Positions 49,938 through 58,760 of a DNA stretch of 64,000 bases are shown in pieces (position 1 is the stretch's first letter; every line of letters starts with the position of its first letter). Below the pieces are notes generated by a model. That model worked only from the letters and a program-made list of their open reading frames with translations. It made no database searches and was not told the origin of the DNA. The stretch covers positions 3,593 through 67,592 of the forward strand of contig CAZWZL010000009.1 in the NCBI GenBank assembly GCA_964638515.1. The letters run 5' to 3'. The position numbers were made by a program, and so were the translations under genes. This DNA is from CAYPGJ01 sp964638515 (GTDB lineage: Bacteria > Planctomycetota > Phycisphaerae > Phycisphaerales > UBA1924).

Positions 49938-50516
49938 ATGACACGTGTTCGATCGATGTTGGTATTCGGCGCGATGCTCGCCGCCCCGGCCGCGCTCGCG
50001 GCGGAAGAGGGCGCGGTGGCGAACCCGATGTCCTTTCAGCTGGCGACGTTCATCGCCGGGCTGGTGGTGTTCGGGGTGTTCGCGGTGCTGTTCGCGAAGC
50101 TGGTGGCCCCGAAGATCGTGAAGGGGCTTGCGGATCGTGAGGACAAGATCCGCAGCGAGATTCGCGCGGCTGAGGAGGCTCGTCGTCAGGCGGCGGACTC
50201 GCTCAAGCAGTACGAGAAGTCGCTGGCCGAGGCTCGGGCCGAGGCGCAGTCGATTCTCGAGCGGACGCGAGCGGACCAGCAGAAGTTCGCGGCGGAGCTT
50301 CGTGCGAAGGCGGACGCGGAGCTTTCGGGCTTGCGTGAGCGTGCGATGCGGGACATCGACGCGGCGCGGCGCGAGGCCGTGAATGACATCTACAGCCAGG
50401 CCGTGGTGCTGGCGTCGGAGATCGCCGGGAAGATTCTTCGTCGTGAGGTGAGCCCGGCGGATCACGCGAGGCTTCTGGAGGAGTCGATCGGCGAGCTGGA
50501 GACGGCGCGCCGCTGA
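49938..50516 (+). CDS. atpF: ATP synthase F0 subunit b with signal-like N-terminus
   Basis: This 192-residue stator protein begins with a signal-peptide-like stretch (MTRVRSMLVFGAMLAAPAALAAEEG), then one membrane helix (LATFIAGLVVFGVFAVLFAKLV). A long coiled coil follows (DREDKIRSEIRAAEEARRQAADSLKQYE and on), with the GKILRREVSPADHARLLEESIGEL end that binds the F1 head. Sequence and gene order identify subunit b. The exported N-terminus parallels that of the c subunit. Confidence 0.92.
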   Translation: MTRVRSMLVFGAMLAAPAALAAEEGAVANPMSFQLATFIAGLVVFGVFAVLFAKLVAPKIVKGLADREDKIRSEIRAAEEARRQAADSLKQYEKSLAEARAEAQSILERTRADQQKFAAELRAKADAELSGLRERAMRDIDAARREAVNDIYSQAVVLASEIAGKILRREVSPADHARLLEESIGELETARR

Positions 50517-50553
50517 TGCGTTCGTACGAAGTCCATCGTGAGGCCAATCGCTC

Positions 50554-51168
50554 ATGCCGATGATTGAAACCCAGCCCGACGCCCTTGCCCGCCTGTACGC
50601 GACGAGCGTGTTTGAGCTCGCGCAGGAGCAGGGGGGGCAGGCGGCGATCGAGGACATCGCCGAGGAGCTGACGGAGATTCTCGAGCTTGCCCGGGCGGAC
50701 AAGCGCTTCGGCGAGTTTCTGTCGTCCCGCATCGTGCCGACGGCGAAGCGCCGGGCATCGCTCGAATCGATCTTCAAGGGGCGCGTGTCCGATCTGACGC
50801 TGAAGTTCCTGCTGGTGCTGAACCAGAAAGACCGGCTGTCGAATCTCGGCGCTGTGGTGGCGGCGTACGACGAGGCCGTGCAGGAGAGGTTCGGGCGTGT
50901 GGAGGTTGATCTCTACACGGCGACGCCGGTGGATCGCGCTGCTGTGGATCGGATCACGGCGACGCTGCGGAAGATCCTGGGCAAGGATCCCGTCGTGCAC
51001 CCCTACACCGATCCGACGATGCTGGGCGGGCTTCGTGTGCAGGTGGGCGATCAGCTCATCGACGCGAGTCTTTCGACGCGGCTTCGTCGGATGCGCGAGC
51101 GGCTGACGGGCCCCGGCGCGGCCGCGGCCCGAGCGCAGTCTGACCGGATCATTGAAACGAAACCCTGA
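50554..51168 (+). CDS. atpH: ATP synthase F1 subunit delta
   Basis: This 204-residue protein has the OSCP/delta pattern: N-terminal helical domain with ALARLYATSVFELAQEQGG, middle FLLVLNQKDRLSNLGAVVAAYDE, and C-terminal beta strands with VDLYTATPVD and the closing MLGGLRVQVGDQLIDASLSTRLRRM. It links the stator stalk to the alpha subunits. Position between atpF and atpA is canonical. Confidence 0.93.
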   Translation: MPMIETQPDALARLYATSVFELAQEQGGQAAIEDIAEELTEILELARADKRFGEFLSSRIVPTAKRRASLESIFKGRVSDLTLKFLLVLNQKDRLSNLGAVVAAYDEAVQERFGRVEVDLYTATPVDRAAVDRITATLRKILGKDPVVHPYTDPTMLGGLRVQVGDQLIDASLSTRLRRMRERLTGPGAAAARAQSDRIIETKP

Positions 51169-51224
51169 ATCCTGAATCACAGCACATCCTCCCTGTCCTT
51201 TCAACGCGGACCCGAGAGCGAGCC

Positions 51225-52790
51225 ATGAAGATCAAGACTGACGAGATCACGAGCATCATCAAGCAGGAGATCCAGCAGTACGCCGCGGAGCTGGAGGTGT
51301 CCGAGGTCGGACGCGTCATCACCGTGGGCGACGGCATCGCGCGGATCTACGGGCTCTCGAACGCGATGGCGGGCGAGCTGCTCGAGTTCCAGACCGGCGA
51401 CGGCTCGGTGATGGGCCAGGTGATGAACATCGAGTCGGACACGATCGGCGCGGTGATCTACGGCGACTACCTGGCGGTGGAAGAGGGCGCGCTGGTTCGA
51501 TCGACGGGCCGGCTGCTCGAGGTGCCGGTTGGCGAAGCGATGCTGGGTCGCGTGGTGGACCCGCTGGGTCGCCCGATCGACGGGGGCCCGCCGATCCGGA
51601 CGACGGAATCGCGCAAGGTGGACATCATCGCGCCGGGCATCGCTGAGCGTCAGCCGGTGCACGAGCCGATGCAGACGGGCATCAAGGCGATCGACTCGAT
51701 GATCCCGATCGGTCGCGGGCAGCGCGAGCTGATCATCGGCGACCGCAAGGTTGGCAAGACGGTGGTCGCGATCGACACGATCATCAACCAGAAGCAGTAC
51801 TGGGGCACGCCGGACGCGATGGTGTGCATCTACGTGGCGGTCGGTCAGAAGGAATCGACGGTCGCGGCGACGGTGGAGGCGCTGAGGAAGGCGGGCGCGA
51901 TGGACTACACCATCGTGGTGTCGGCCGGCGCGTCGGACCCGGCGCCGATGCAGTACATCGCGCCGTATTCGGGCTGCGCGATGGGTGAGTATTTCATGTG
52001 GCAGGGCAAGAACGGGAAGACCCCGAAGCACGCCCTGTGCATCTACGACGACCTCTCGAAGCAGGCCGTGGCGTACCGCCAGCTCTCGCTGCTGCTGCGT
52101 CGTCCCCCGGGCCGCGAGGCGTATCCCGGCGACGTGTTCTATCTCCACAGCCGCCTTCTCGAGCGTGCGACGAAGCTGTCGGACGAGAACGGCGCGGGTT
52201 CGCTCACGGCGTTGCCGGTGATCGAGACGCAGGAGGGCGACGTCTCGGCGTACATCCCGACGAACGTGATCTCGATCACGGACGGGCAGATCTATCTCGA
52301 GCCGGAGCTGTTCTTCGCGGGCGTTCGGCCGGCCGTGAACGTCGGCATCTCGGTGTCGCGCGTGGGCGGCAACGCGCAGGTGAAGGCGATGAAGAAGATT
52401 TCCGGGTCGCTGCGTCTGGACCTCGCGTCCGCTCGCGAGCTGGAGGCGTTCGCGCAGCTGGGCACGGAGCTGGACAAGGCCACGCAGCGTCAGCTGGATC
52501 GCGGCCGGCGGATGGTGGAGCTGCTCAAGCAGGGCCAGTATGTGCCGTACCACGTGGTGGACCAGGTGATCTCGATCTACGCGGGCACGAAGGGCTATCT
52601 GGACGACGTGCCCGTGAAGGACGTGCAGGCGTTCGAGAAGGGGCTTCTGAACACCTTCCAGACCGTCAACCGCGCGCTGTGGGAAGAGATCGCCTCGAAG
52701 AAGGCGCTCGATGACACGATGGAGAAGAAGCTGGTGGAGATCATCAGCAACTTCAAGGCGTCGTGGAAGTCGGGAGCGTCGAAGAAGTAA
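51225..52790 (+). CDS. atpA: ATP synthase F1 subunit alpha
   Basis: This 521-residue non-catalytic alpha subunit carries the P-loop GDRKVGKTVVAIDT near residue 170. It also has the family stretch MGEYFMWQGKNGKTPKHALCIYDDLSKQA, the SLLLRRPPGREAYPGD motif and the final helical domain. It closes this transcription unit, because a terminator begins about 40 bases after its stop. The next genes expected in most bacteria (atpG, atpD, atpC) are not present in this window. Confidence 0.97.
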   Translation: MKIKTDEITSIIKQEIQQYAAELEVSEVGRVITVGDGIARIYGLSNAMAGELLEFQTGDGSVMGQVMNIESDTIGAVIYGDYLAVEEGALVRSTGRLLEVPVGEAMLGRVVDPLGRPIDGGPPIRTTESRKVDIIAPGIAERQPVHEPMQTGIKAIDSMIPIGRGQRELIIGDRKVGKTVVAIDTIINQKQYWGTPDAMVCIYVAVGQKESTVAATVEALRKAGAMDYTIVVSAGASDPAPMQYIAPYSGCAMGEYFMWQGKNGKTPKHALCIYDDLSKQAVAYRQLSLLLRRPPGREAYPGDVFYLHSRLLERATKLSDENGAGSLTALPVIETQEGDVSAYIPTNVISITDGQIYLEPELFFAGVRPAVNVGISVSRVGGNAQVKAMKKISGSLRLDLASARELEAFAQLGTELDKATQRQLDRGRRMVELLKQGQYVPYHVVDQVISIYAGTKGYLDDVPVKDVQAFEKGLLNTFQTVNRALWEEIASKKALDDTMEKKLVEIISNFKASWKSGASKK

Positions 52791-52830
52791 TCCGGGACGA
52801 ACCATCGCGGATATATCAGGTGATTCCGAG

Positions 52831-52857
52831 AGCCCGCGCACGACGCGGGCTTTTTTT
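52831..52857 (+). terminator. Rho-independent terminator after atpA
   Basis: AGCCCGCG pairs with CGCGGGCT (52831-52838, 52844-52851) around a 5-base loop and is followed by a run of seven T overlapping 52851. It ends the ATP synthase transcript after subunit alpha. Confidence 0.92.
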
Positions 52858-52939
52858 CCATGAAGCGAGGGTGATTCAGGGAATCGGGCTTGAGTCGGTC
52901 GGCGGGTGATGGCGGGGGTTGTTGCGGGCGCGAGGTGGG

Positions 52940-53221
52940 ATGATCACCTCGCCCTTGGCACAGGACCTGGATTACCTTGTGAATTCGCCGGCGGCGCCCG
53001 ATGACTGGGCGCACGTGGCCGTGGGGCTGGCGACGTCGGCCTCGCAAAGCGGCGGCGCGGACGCGTCGGAGTATCCCACGGACGAGTTGACGACGGGTGC
53101 GCGAGCGGATTGATCAGAACTTCGTGTTGCCGCCGGGCGCGCACGGCGTTGTGAACGCGGACGGCGTTGTCGATTTCCTCAACCTGAACATCGTCTTGTC
53201 GTTCTTCGGGCAGGCGTGCTG
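52940..53221 (+). pseudogene. remnant of a secreted dockerin-tailed gene
   Basis: From the ATG at 52940 an open frame (MITSPLAQDLDYLVNSPAAPDDWAHVAVG) runs to a stop at about 53113. A second frame, open from 53091, overlaps it and continues ARIDQNFVLPPGAHGVVNADGVVDFLNLN to AC and a stop at 53221. The second ends like the dockerin-type proteins in this genome (V-N-x-D-G-V-V-D-F-L-N-L-N-x-V-L, FFG, Cys). The two parts lie in different frames and no signal peptide remains, so a frameshifted or deleted ancestor is likely. The stretch between 52858 and 53345 otherwise holds nothing recognised. Confidence 0.55.
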
Positions 53222-53345
53222 AGCGTTCGCGCGGAATCGGCCGGGCGCGGGATCTTCGCGCCGTGGTTTCACCTCAATTGGCGGCGAATGGGATGGCGCG
53301 CGCGGAACCAGCCCGCTCGTTCGCACGAACTCCGAACTGACCCTC

Positions 53346-55148
53346 ATGAGCGATCTGGTAAGCCAGCACGGGATTGGTTGGCGTCGCCATTCAAGAGGCA
53401 TATCGGGCGTGTGCGTCGCCGGTGTGGTGACGGTGGCGGGGGCGCGTGTCTGCGCGTTGGACCTCGCGCGCCAGGAAACGCGGACCAATGAGGCTGTTGC
53501 GGCGCACGGCGTGAGTGGAGCGGGCGTCGTGGTGGCCATTCTTGATCGGGGGATTGATTGGACGCATCCGGACTTTCGAAACGAGGACGGCACGACGCGG
53601 ATCAAGTGGATTCTCGACATGACGGGTCAGAATCTGTGCGCTGGCGGTCCGGCGCCGGTGGAGTACAGCGAGGCGGAGATCAATGCCGCGCTGTTCGGGG
53701 GGGCGCAGCTCAATACGAGGGACGCGGAGGGTCATGGCACGCTGACGGCGGGCTTGGCGGCGGGCAACGGTCGCGCGCTGGGCGGGCGGTACACGGGGCT
53801 GGCGCCGAACGCGGATCTGCTGGTCGTGAAGCTGACATCGGAGGGCGCGCCGGCGCACGGCGGTCAGCCCGCGGAGGCGCCGTTCCAGGGGTGCATCGAG
53901 CAGGCGCTCGACTGGGTGGACATGAAGCTGCTCGGGTTGGCCAGGCCTTGCGTGGCCATCATCAACAGCGGAACGCAGTGGGGGCCGATCGACGGGACGT
54001 CGGCGGTGAGTCGCAAGATCGACGAGGTGTTCGGGCTGTCGCGCCCGGGTCGTGTGTATGTGTCGCCGTCGGGTGATGAGGGATCATTGCCGACGCACGC
54101 GCGCGCCACGTACGACAACACGGTGGACCGCACGGTGCGGTTCATCAAGACGGGGTCGGGCGCGGCGTATCTGGGGCTTTGGTACACGGGCTCGCGACCC
54201 GCACGAGTGAGCGTGGTGTTCGACAGCGGCGCGTTCTGCGGGCCGGTGAATCCGGGGTCGTTCGCCGTGCGGGACGGCATCAGCATTGCCCAGTACGCGC
54301 CGGGGGGCGCCTTCTACCCGTGGCAGTCGAATGGGCCGGATCGTGCGGTATGGGTCGAGATCGTGGGGAATCAGGGGGCTGGCGAGTTTCGGATACGTGG
54401 GACGAGTGCGGGGACGGGGACGGTGGACTTGTACCACGCGCCATCGCAGGGAACAGTGTCGTTCACTCAGCATCTGGTCGCGGGTCGAATGACGGACTAT
54501 TCGGCGACCCGATCGGCCACGGTGGCCGGATGTCACGTGCTGCGGAACTCCTGGGTTGACATCAACGGGGTGATCCGCACGGACACCGGCACGGGGACGG
54601 CGGGGATGTTGTGGGCGCGGTCGTCTGGCGGACCGACGCGGGACGGGCGCACGCCGGGAGTGTCACTGAGCGCGGCGGGGCACAGTGTGTTCGCGGCACA
54701 GGCGCCGAACTCGTGGCGAGCGACGTTCGCGTTCAATCAGCCGCTGGGAGGTGGGGGGTGGTACGGGCGTGCGGGCGCGACGAGCGGCTCGGCGCCGCTG
54801 GTTGCCGGGGCCGTAGCGCTGATGTTGGAAGCACGACCGACGCTCACCGGAGGGCAAGCGAGACGAATCCTGCGACGAACATCCCGGTCGGACGGGTTCA
54901 CGGGGGCGACGCCGAGCGACGACTGGGGATTCGGAAAGCTTGATGTCTTGGGCGCGTTGGATGCGGTCGCGTCGTTCTGTGAGGGGGACACGAACGGCGA
55001 CGGCGCGGTGACGTTCTTCGACCTCAACGTGGTGCTGTCGGAGTTCGGCACGTTGGGCGCGGGTCTGGACGGAGATCTGGACGGGGATGACGATTGCGAC
55101 TTTGCGGATTTGAACGCCGTGCTGTCGGCATTCGGCTCGGTGTGCTGA
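53346..55148 (+). CDS. secreted subtilisin-family serine protease with dockerin-like tail
   Basis: The 600-residue protein begins with a poor but plausible signal segment (SGVCVAGVVTVAGARVCA). The catalytic triad of the S8 family is present: Asp in AILDRGIDWTHPDF near residue 67, His in GHGTLTAGLAAG near residue 130, Ser in GATSGSAPLVAGAVALM near residue 481. A P-domain-like beta-rich insertion lies between. The C-terminus has two EF-hand-like dockerin motifs (DTNGDGAVTFFDLN, DDDCDFADLN) and ends GSVC. It should act outside the cytoplasm; the tail may attach it to a surface structure. Start may be uncertain by some codons. Confidence 0.9.
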   Translation: MSDLVSQHGIGWRRHSRGISGVCVAGVVTVAGARVCALDLARQETRTNEAVAAHGVSGAGVVVAILDRGIDWTHPDFRNEDGTTRIKWILDMTGQNLCAGGPAPVEYSEAEINAALFGGAQLNTRDAEGHGTLTAGLAAGNGRALGGRYTGLAPNADLLVVKLTSEGAPAHGGQPAEAPFQGCIEQALDWVDMKLLGLARPCVAIINSGTQWGPIDGTSAVSRKIDEVFGLSRPGRVYVSPSGDEGSLPTHARATYDNTVDRTVRFIKTGSGAAYLGLWYTGSRPARVSVVFDSGAFCGPVNPGSFAVRDGISIAQYAPGGAFYPWQSNGPDRAVWVEIVGNQGAGEFRIRGTSAGTGTVDLYHAPSQGTVSFTQHLVAGRMTDYSATRSATVAGCHVLRNSWVDINGVIRTDTGTGTAGMLWARSSGGPTRDGRTPGVSLSAAGHSVFAAQAPNSWRATFAFNQPLGGGGWYGRAGATSGSAPLVAGAVALMLEARPTLTGGQARRILRRTSRSDGFTGATPSDDWGFGKLDVLGALDAVASFCEGDTNGDGAVTFFDLNVVLSEFGTLGAGLDGDLDGDDDCDFADLNAVLSAFGSVC

Positions 55149-55152
55149 GCGC

Positions 55153-55620
55153 TCAGGCCTCGACGGAGATCGGGGCGCGTTCGCCGGCCGGCGCGGGGCG
55201 GGCGGGCGCGGGACGCGCGGCGGGCGGCGTGGGCGCCGCGCCTTCCTTGGCGAGTCGATCCATGAGCATCACCCACGTCTCGCGTTCGAACTCGAGCAGT
55301 GAAACGACCTCGTCCACGATGGCGGGGTTTTTCTCGAGATTGGCGTCGACGAGGCGTCTGTACATGTACATGTAGAGGCTTCGGAGCTTGGCGCAGAGGT
55401 CCGGGTCGATCTCGTCGCGGAGCGAGGTGGTGAGCTCCATGAGGATGTTCTTGGCGTTAAGGAGGCCGTTGTAGGACTGCTCGTAGTTCTTGGCCGCGAG
55501 GCCCTCGCGCCCGACTCGGCTGAACCGGATGGCGCCCTCGATGAGCATAAGGCGGAGCTCCGCGGGGGAGGCGGAGAGCACCTTGTTTCGGAGGTATGCG
55601 TTGGTGGTGTCGGTCGTCAT
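55153..55620 (-). CDS. fliS: flagellin chaperone FliS
   Basis: About 155 residues from the ATG at 55620; a start at 55635 is equally open. FliS binds flagellin and keeps it export-ready. The pattern TNAYLRNKVLSASPAELRLMLIEGAIRFSRVG, then NYEQSYNGLLNAKNILMELTTSLRDE and LRSLYMYMYRRLVDANLEKN is diagnostic. The C-terminal Ala/Pro-rich tail is extra to the family core. It follows fliD with about 29 bases between, as usual. Confidence 0.92.
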   Translation of the reverse strand: MTTDTTNAYLRNKVLSASPAELRLMLIEGAIRFSRVGREGLAAKNYEQSYNGLLNAKNILMELTTSLRDEIDPDLCAKLRSLYMYMYRRLVDANLEKNPAIVDEVVSLLEFERETWVMLMDRLAKEGAAPTPPAARPAPARPAPAGERAPISVEA

Positions 55621-55663
55621 GGTGATTTCAAGCATCGACCGGCTTGTGCCGGGACTTCACCGA

Positions 55664-58570
55664 TCAGCGGATAGCCGCGATGGAGCTGAGGGCGCCCTGC
55701 TGTGTCTTGAGCGAGGCGATGGCCTTTTCCATGGCGAGGAACTGAGATTCGAGCCGTGATCTCTTCCGGGCGAGCGTGATGTCGAACTGCTCGATCCGTT
55801 TGTTCTGGAGCTCGATCTGATCGTTGATGGCCTTGTCGCGCCGGAACAGCGCGCCGTCGGAGGCGTTGGTGAACTGGTCCATGAGCACGGCCAGCTGTTC
55901 GGCGACGCCGAGCTTGAGATACTCGGGGCGCCCGCTGGCGGTGGTTGTAACGCCGGCGAGCGGCTCGCCGTTGGGGCCCGTGACCTGCGTGGACGGCTCG
56001 GCCTGCTCGTATGAGGACATGAGGTCCTCCACGGCCTGCGGATCCTGGGCGTATGCGTCACGGAACTTGGTTTCGTCCAGCTCCAGCTTGCCGCCCGCGC
56101 CGATGCGGAACCCGACCTGTGACAGGTTGGAGTATCGCGCGGAAACGTTGAGCGGAGCGCCCTGCACGACGCGGTAGAGGGCCGAGCGGGTTTGTGCGAG
56201 CGTGGAATCGCCAAGCAGCGCGCCGCGTTGCTTCGTGTCGGTGTTGTAGGAGTCGTACTTTGCGACCTTGGTGAGAATCGTGTTGAACGCGCTCACGAAG
56301 GTCTTGGCCGAGTCCACGATCCGCGCCGTGTCACGAGAGACGGTGAGCGTCACGGAGGAGGTCGTGGGCTGGCGCAGGTCGATGGTGACGCCTGTGATGG
56401 CGCCGTCGATGGTGTTGGTGGACGAGGTGAGCAGGGCGGCGTTGGCGGGATCGGCGGAGCCGAAGAACGCCACGGCGTCGCGGCCCTTCGTCAGGGTCGT
56501 CAGGCCGAGATCGAAGCCGTCGGTGTCGATCACGGCACGGCCGACGCGTCCGGAGAATTTCGAAGTGAGCGAGAGTCGGAACGCGTTTCCGCTGGAAGCG
56601 TCCACGAGCACGTTGGCGGTGACGCCGACGCCCGCGTTGTTGATCTTCTCCACGATCTGATTGAGCGTATCGTTGTTCGAAAGCTCGATCACGCGCTCGA
56701 ACGTGCCGTCGATCGTGTTGCCGGCGCCGAGGTCGCCGGTCTTGAGGATGTTCAGCTTGGAGGCGACCGAGCCCGAGACTTCCTCCACTCGGATGGCGAG
56801 CCCGCCCGAGGAGGCGTCTTCGAGGAGGATGCCATCGCCGGTGTCGTTGATCCGGGCCTGCACGCCCGACGACGAGTTGATCTTGCGCAAGACGTCGTCG
56901 ATCGTTCTATCGTTCGCATCGATCGTGACCAGCGTGCTTGCGCCGTTGGAGTTGTAGACGCGGAACTGGCCCGTGCCGATGCCGGTGCGGCCGTTGAGGT
57001 TCGCCACGATGCTCGCGCCGCTCAGGTAGCGGGTCTGAAGATTGCCGGACTCGATGATGCCGTCGGCGCGTCCGAGCGTGGCGATGCCGAGGCTTGCCGC
57101 CGCAGAGCCGCCCTGGTCCGTGATCACCAGGCTTCCGCCGCCGACGCTGGTGTCCGTGATGCGCAGCCCGTTCCCGGAGGCGTTGAGCGTGGCGGTCACC
57201 AGCCCGGCGCCGGTCTCGTTGATCTGCGCGATGATGTCGCGGATGGAGTCGTCTGTGCCCACGGTGAGGTCGTAGGTAAACCCGTCGCGGCGCGTGATCT
57301 GGAAGGTGCCTCCTCCGGCAAGGCCGCCGACTCCGCCCGTTCGAAGGCCTCCATTGAGATTCGACGCGAGCGAGTCGTTGATGCCCGCGATCAGTCGCCG
57401 GCCGTCCAGCGTGTTCGAAGCAATGCCCGCGGCGTCGGTCAGGAGCCCGAGGTCACTGGCCGTGGTCCGCGTCGGGTCGGTCGATGCTTCGCGGACGATG
57501 AGGTTGTTCCCGCCTCCGGTGGTGTCCGTCAGCACGAGCCGGTTCGTGGTCGCATCGATCGAAGCCACCACCTTGCCGCCGTTATTGGTGGCGTTGTTGA
57601 TCCGGTTGACCACGTCCTGGAGCGTGGCCGCGGACGTCTGCAGCAGCACGTTGGCGTTGTCCCGGCGCTCGCCGATCTCGATCTCGAGCAGCGTGCCGTC
57701 GCGCGCCACGATCTCAAAGTCCGCGACGCCGTCGCCCAGTCCGCTGCGGATCGTCACTCCGTTTCCGTCGTTGAGGCTGCTGAGCGCCGTCTGGGCGCCG
57801 ACATAGTTCACTCTCGAGCCGCGCACGCCGTTGACGGCTGGGCCCGTGGAGCCGACGAGCGTGATGGAAGCGCCCGTTCCCTCGATGCCGAGGCTCGTGG
57901 CCGTGGTGTATCCCGCGGCGTTCTGCACGCGCAGCGTGCCGCTGCCGCCCGAGCGGTCGACGATGGTGATCCGATCGCCCTCGACCAGCGCCTCGACGTT
58001 GGCGGTTCCGTTCGAGTTGATGGCCGTGAGAACGTCGTCCACGGTGACGGCCGTGGAGAGGTCCACGGTGGCCACGGCGCCGTCTCGGTCGGTGACCTTG
58101 ATCTTGCCGCGCGCCACGCCCTGTGCGCCGTTGAGCGTGGAGAGCAGTGTTTCGCTGTCGAGCCGGCCGCCGCCGACTTCCACCGTCAGTTGGGTGAGCC
58201 CGATCGCGGACTGATCCCGGTTGGCGAACCCACGGGAGAGCTGCTGCTGGGTCGATACGAGGCGCGACACCGTGAACTGGTAGACACCAGCTGCGGCGGA
58301 CGTGCCCGCCGTGGCGGTCAGCGCATCCGGGTTCGAAGAGACCGCCCGGGATGCCCGGAAGATCTTGTCCGCGCGGAACGACGCGGCTGAGGTCTTGAGG
58401 GCCAGCAGAGCTGAATTTACGTCGAGGTAGGCCGCGCGTTGAGCCTGCAGGTTGGCGATGCGAAACTGCGCCAGTTGCTTGGGGCGGCCTTCGACCGCCA
58501 GCAATTGCGCGATCAATGCGCCTGAATCAATCCCGCTGAACGGGCCCACGCTCGTGCTGATGCCGCCCAT
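55664..58570 (-). CDS. fliD: flagellar filament cap protein FliD (unusually long)
   Basis: The ATG at 58570 follows GAAGGAGGAGG; 968 residues against about 470 in enterobacteria. The N-terminal FliD domain (GPFSGIDSGALIAQLLAVEGRP) and the C-terminal part (AEQLAVLMDQFTNASDGALFRRDKAINDQIELQNKRIEQFDITL) are typical. Between them are many flagellin-hook-IN motifs of the form ST-x-DD-x-L-x-x-INS and a repetitive beta-rich region, which account for the extra length. FliD caps the growing filament and helps flagellin fold. Minus-strand operon with fliS downstream. Confidence 0.9.
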   Translation of the reverse strand: MGGISTSVGPFSGIDSGALIAQLLAVEGRPKQLAQFRIANLQAQRAAYLDVNSALLALKTSAASFRADKIFRASRAVSSNPDALTATAGTSAAAGVYQFTVSRLVSTQQQLSRGFANRDQSAIGLTQLTVEVGGGRLDSETLLSTLNGAQGVARGKIKVTDRDGAVATVDLSTAVTVDDVLTAINSNGTANVEALVEGDRITIVDRSGGSGTLRVQNAAGYTTATSLGIEGTGASITLVGSTGPAVNGVRGSRVNYVGAQTALSSLNDGNGVTIRSGLGDGVADFEIVARDGTLLEIEIGERRDNANVLLQTSAATLQDVVNRINNATNNGGKVVASIDATTNRLVLTDTTGGGNNLIVREASTDPTRTTASDLGLLTDAAGIASNTLDGRRLIAGINDSLASNLNGGLRTGGVGGLAGGGTFQITRRDGFTYDLTVGTDDSIRDIIAQINETGAGLVTATLNASGNGLRITDTSVGGGSLVITDQGGSAAASLGIATLGRADGIIESGNLQTRYLSGASIVANLNGRTGIGTGQFRVYNSNGASTLVTIDANDRTIDDVLRKINSSSGVQARINDTGDGILLEDASSGGLAIRVEEVSGSVASKLNILKTGDLGAGNTIDGTFERVIELSNNDTLNQIVEKINNAGVGVTANVLVDASSGNAFRLSLTSKFSGRVGRAVIDTDGFDLGLTTLTKGRDAVAFFGSADPANAALLTSSTNTIDGAITGVTIDLRQPTTSSVTLTVSRDTARIVDSAKTFVSAFNTILTKVAKYDSYNTDTKQRGALLGDSTLAQTRSALYRVVQGAPLNVSARYSNLSQVGFRIGAGGKLELDETKFRDAYAQDPQAVEDLMSSYEQAEPSTQVTGPNGEPLAGVTTTASGRPEYLKLGVAEQLAVLMDQFTNASDGALFRRDKAINDQIELQNKRIEQFDITLARKRSRLESQFLAMEKAIASLKTQQGALSSIAAIR

Positions 58571-58589
58571 CGTCCTCCTCCTTCGTGGC

Positions 58590-58760
58590 TCACGCGGCTC
58601 GCGCCGTCAACCCGCGCCCGCGTCCCCGGGCGCACGGTTGGTCGAGCCCTCGCCGGCGAAGCGTCAGGGAGTCCACCGCCCATCCTGTCAGAGCGCGACG
58701 GAACATCTCCCGCGCTCTCGCCACCGCTTCGTCCGCTCGATTCCCAGCAATGTCGGCCAT
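58590..58760 (-). CDS. short protein encoded just before fliD
   Basis: An ATG at 58760 preceded by AAGGAG seven bases upstream starts a 56-residue frame (MADIAGNRADEAVARAREM ... LTARAA), stopping 19 bases before fliD. The middle is a helical Arg/Ala-rich stretch and the end is highly basic. The signal and tight coupling to fliD suggest it is translated. It does not match CsrA, FlgM or FliT that I can recognise. Confidence 0.55.
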   Translation of the reverse strand: MADIAGNRADEAVARAREMFRRALTGWAVDSLTLRRRGLDQPCARGRGRGLTARAA

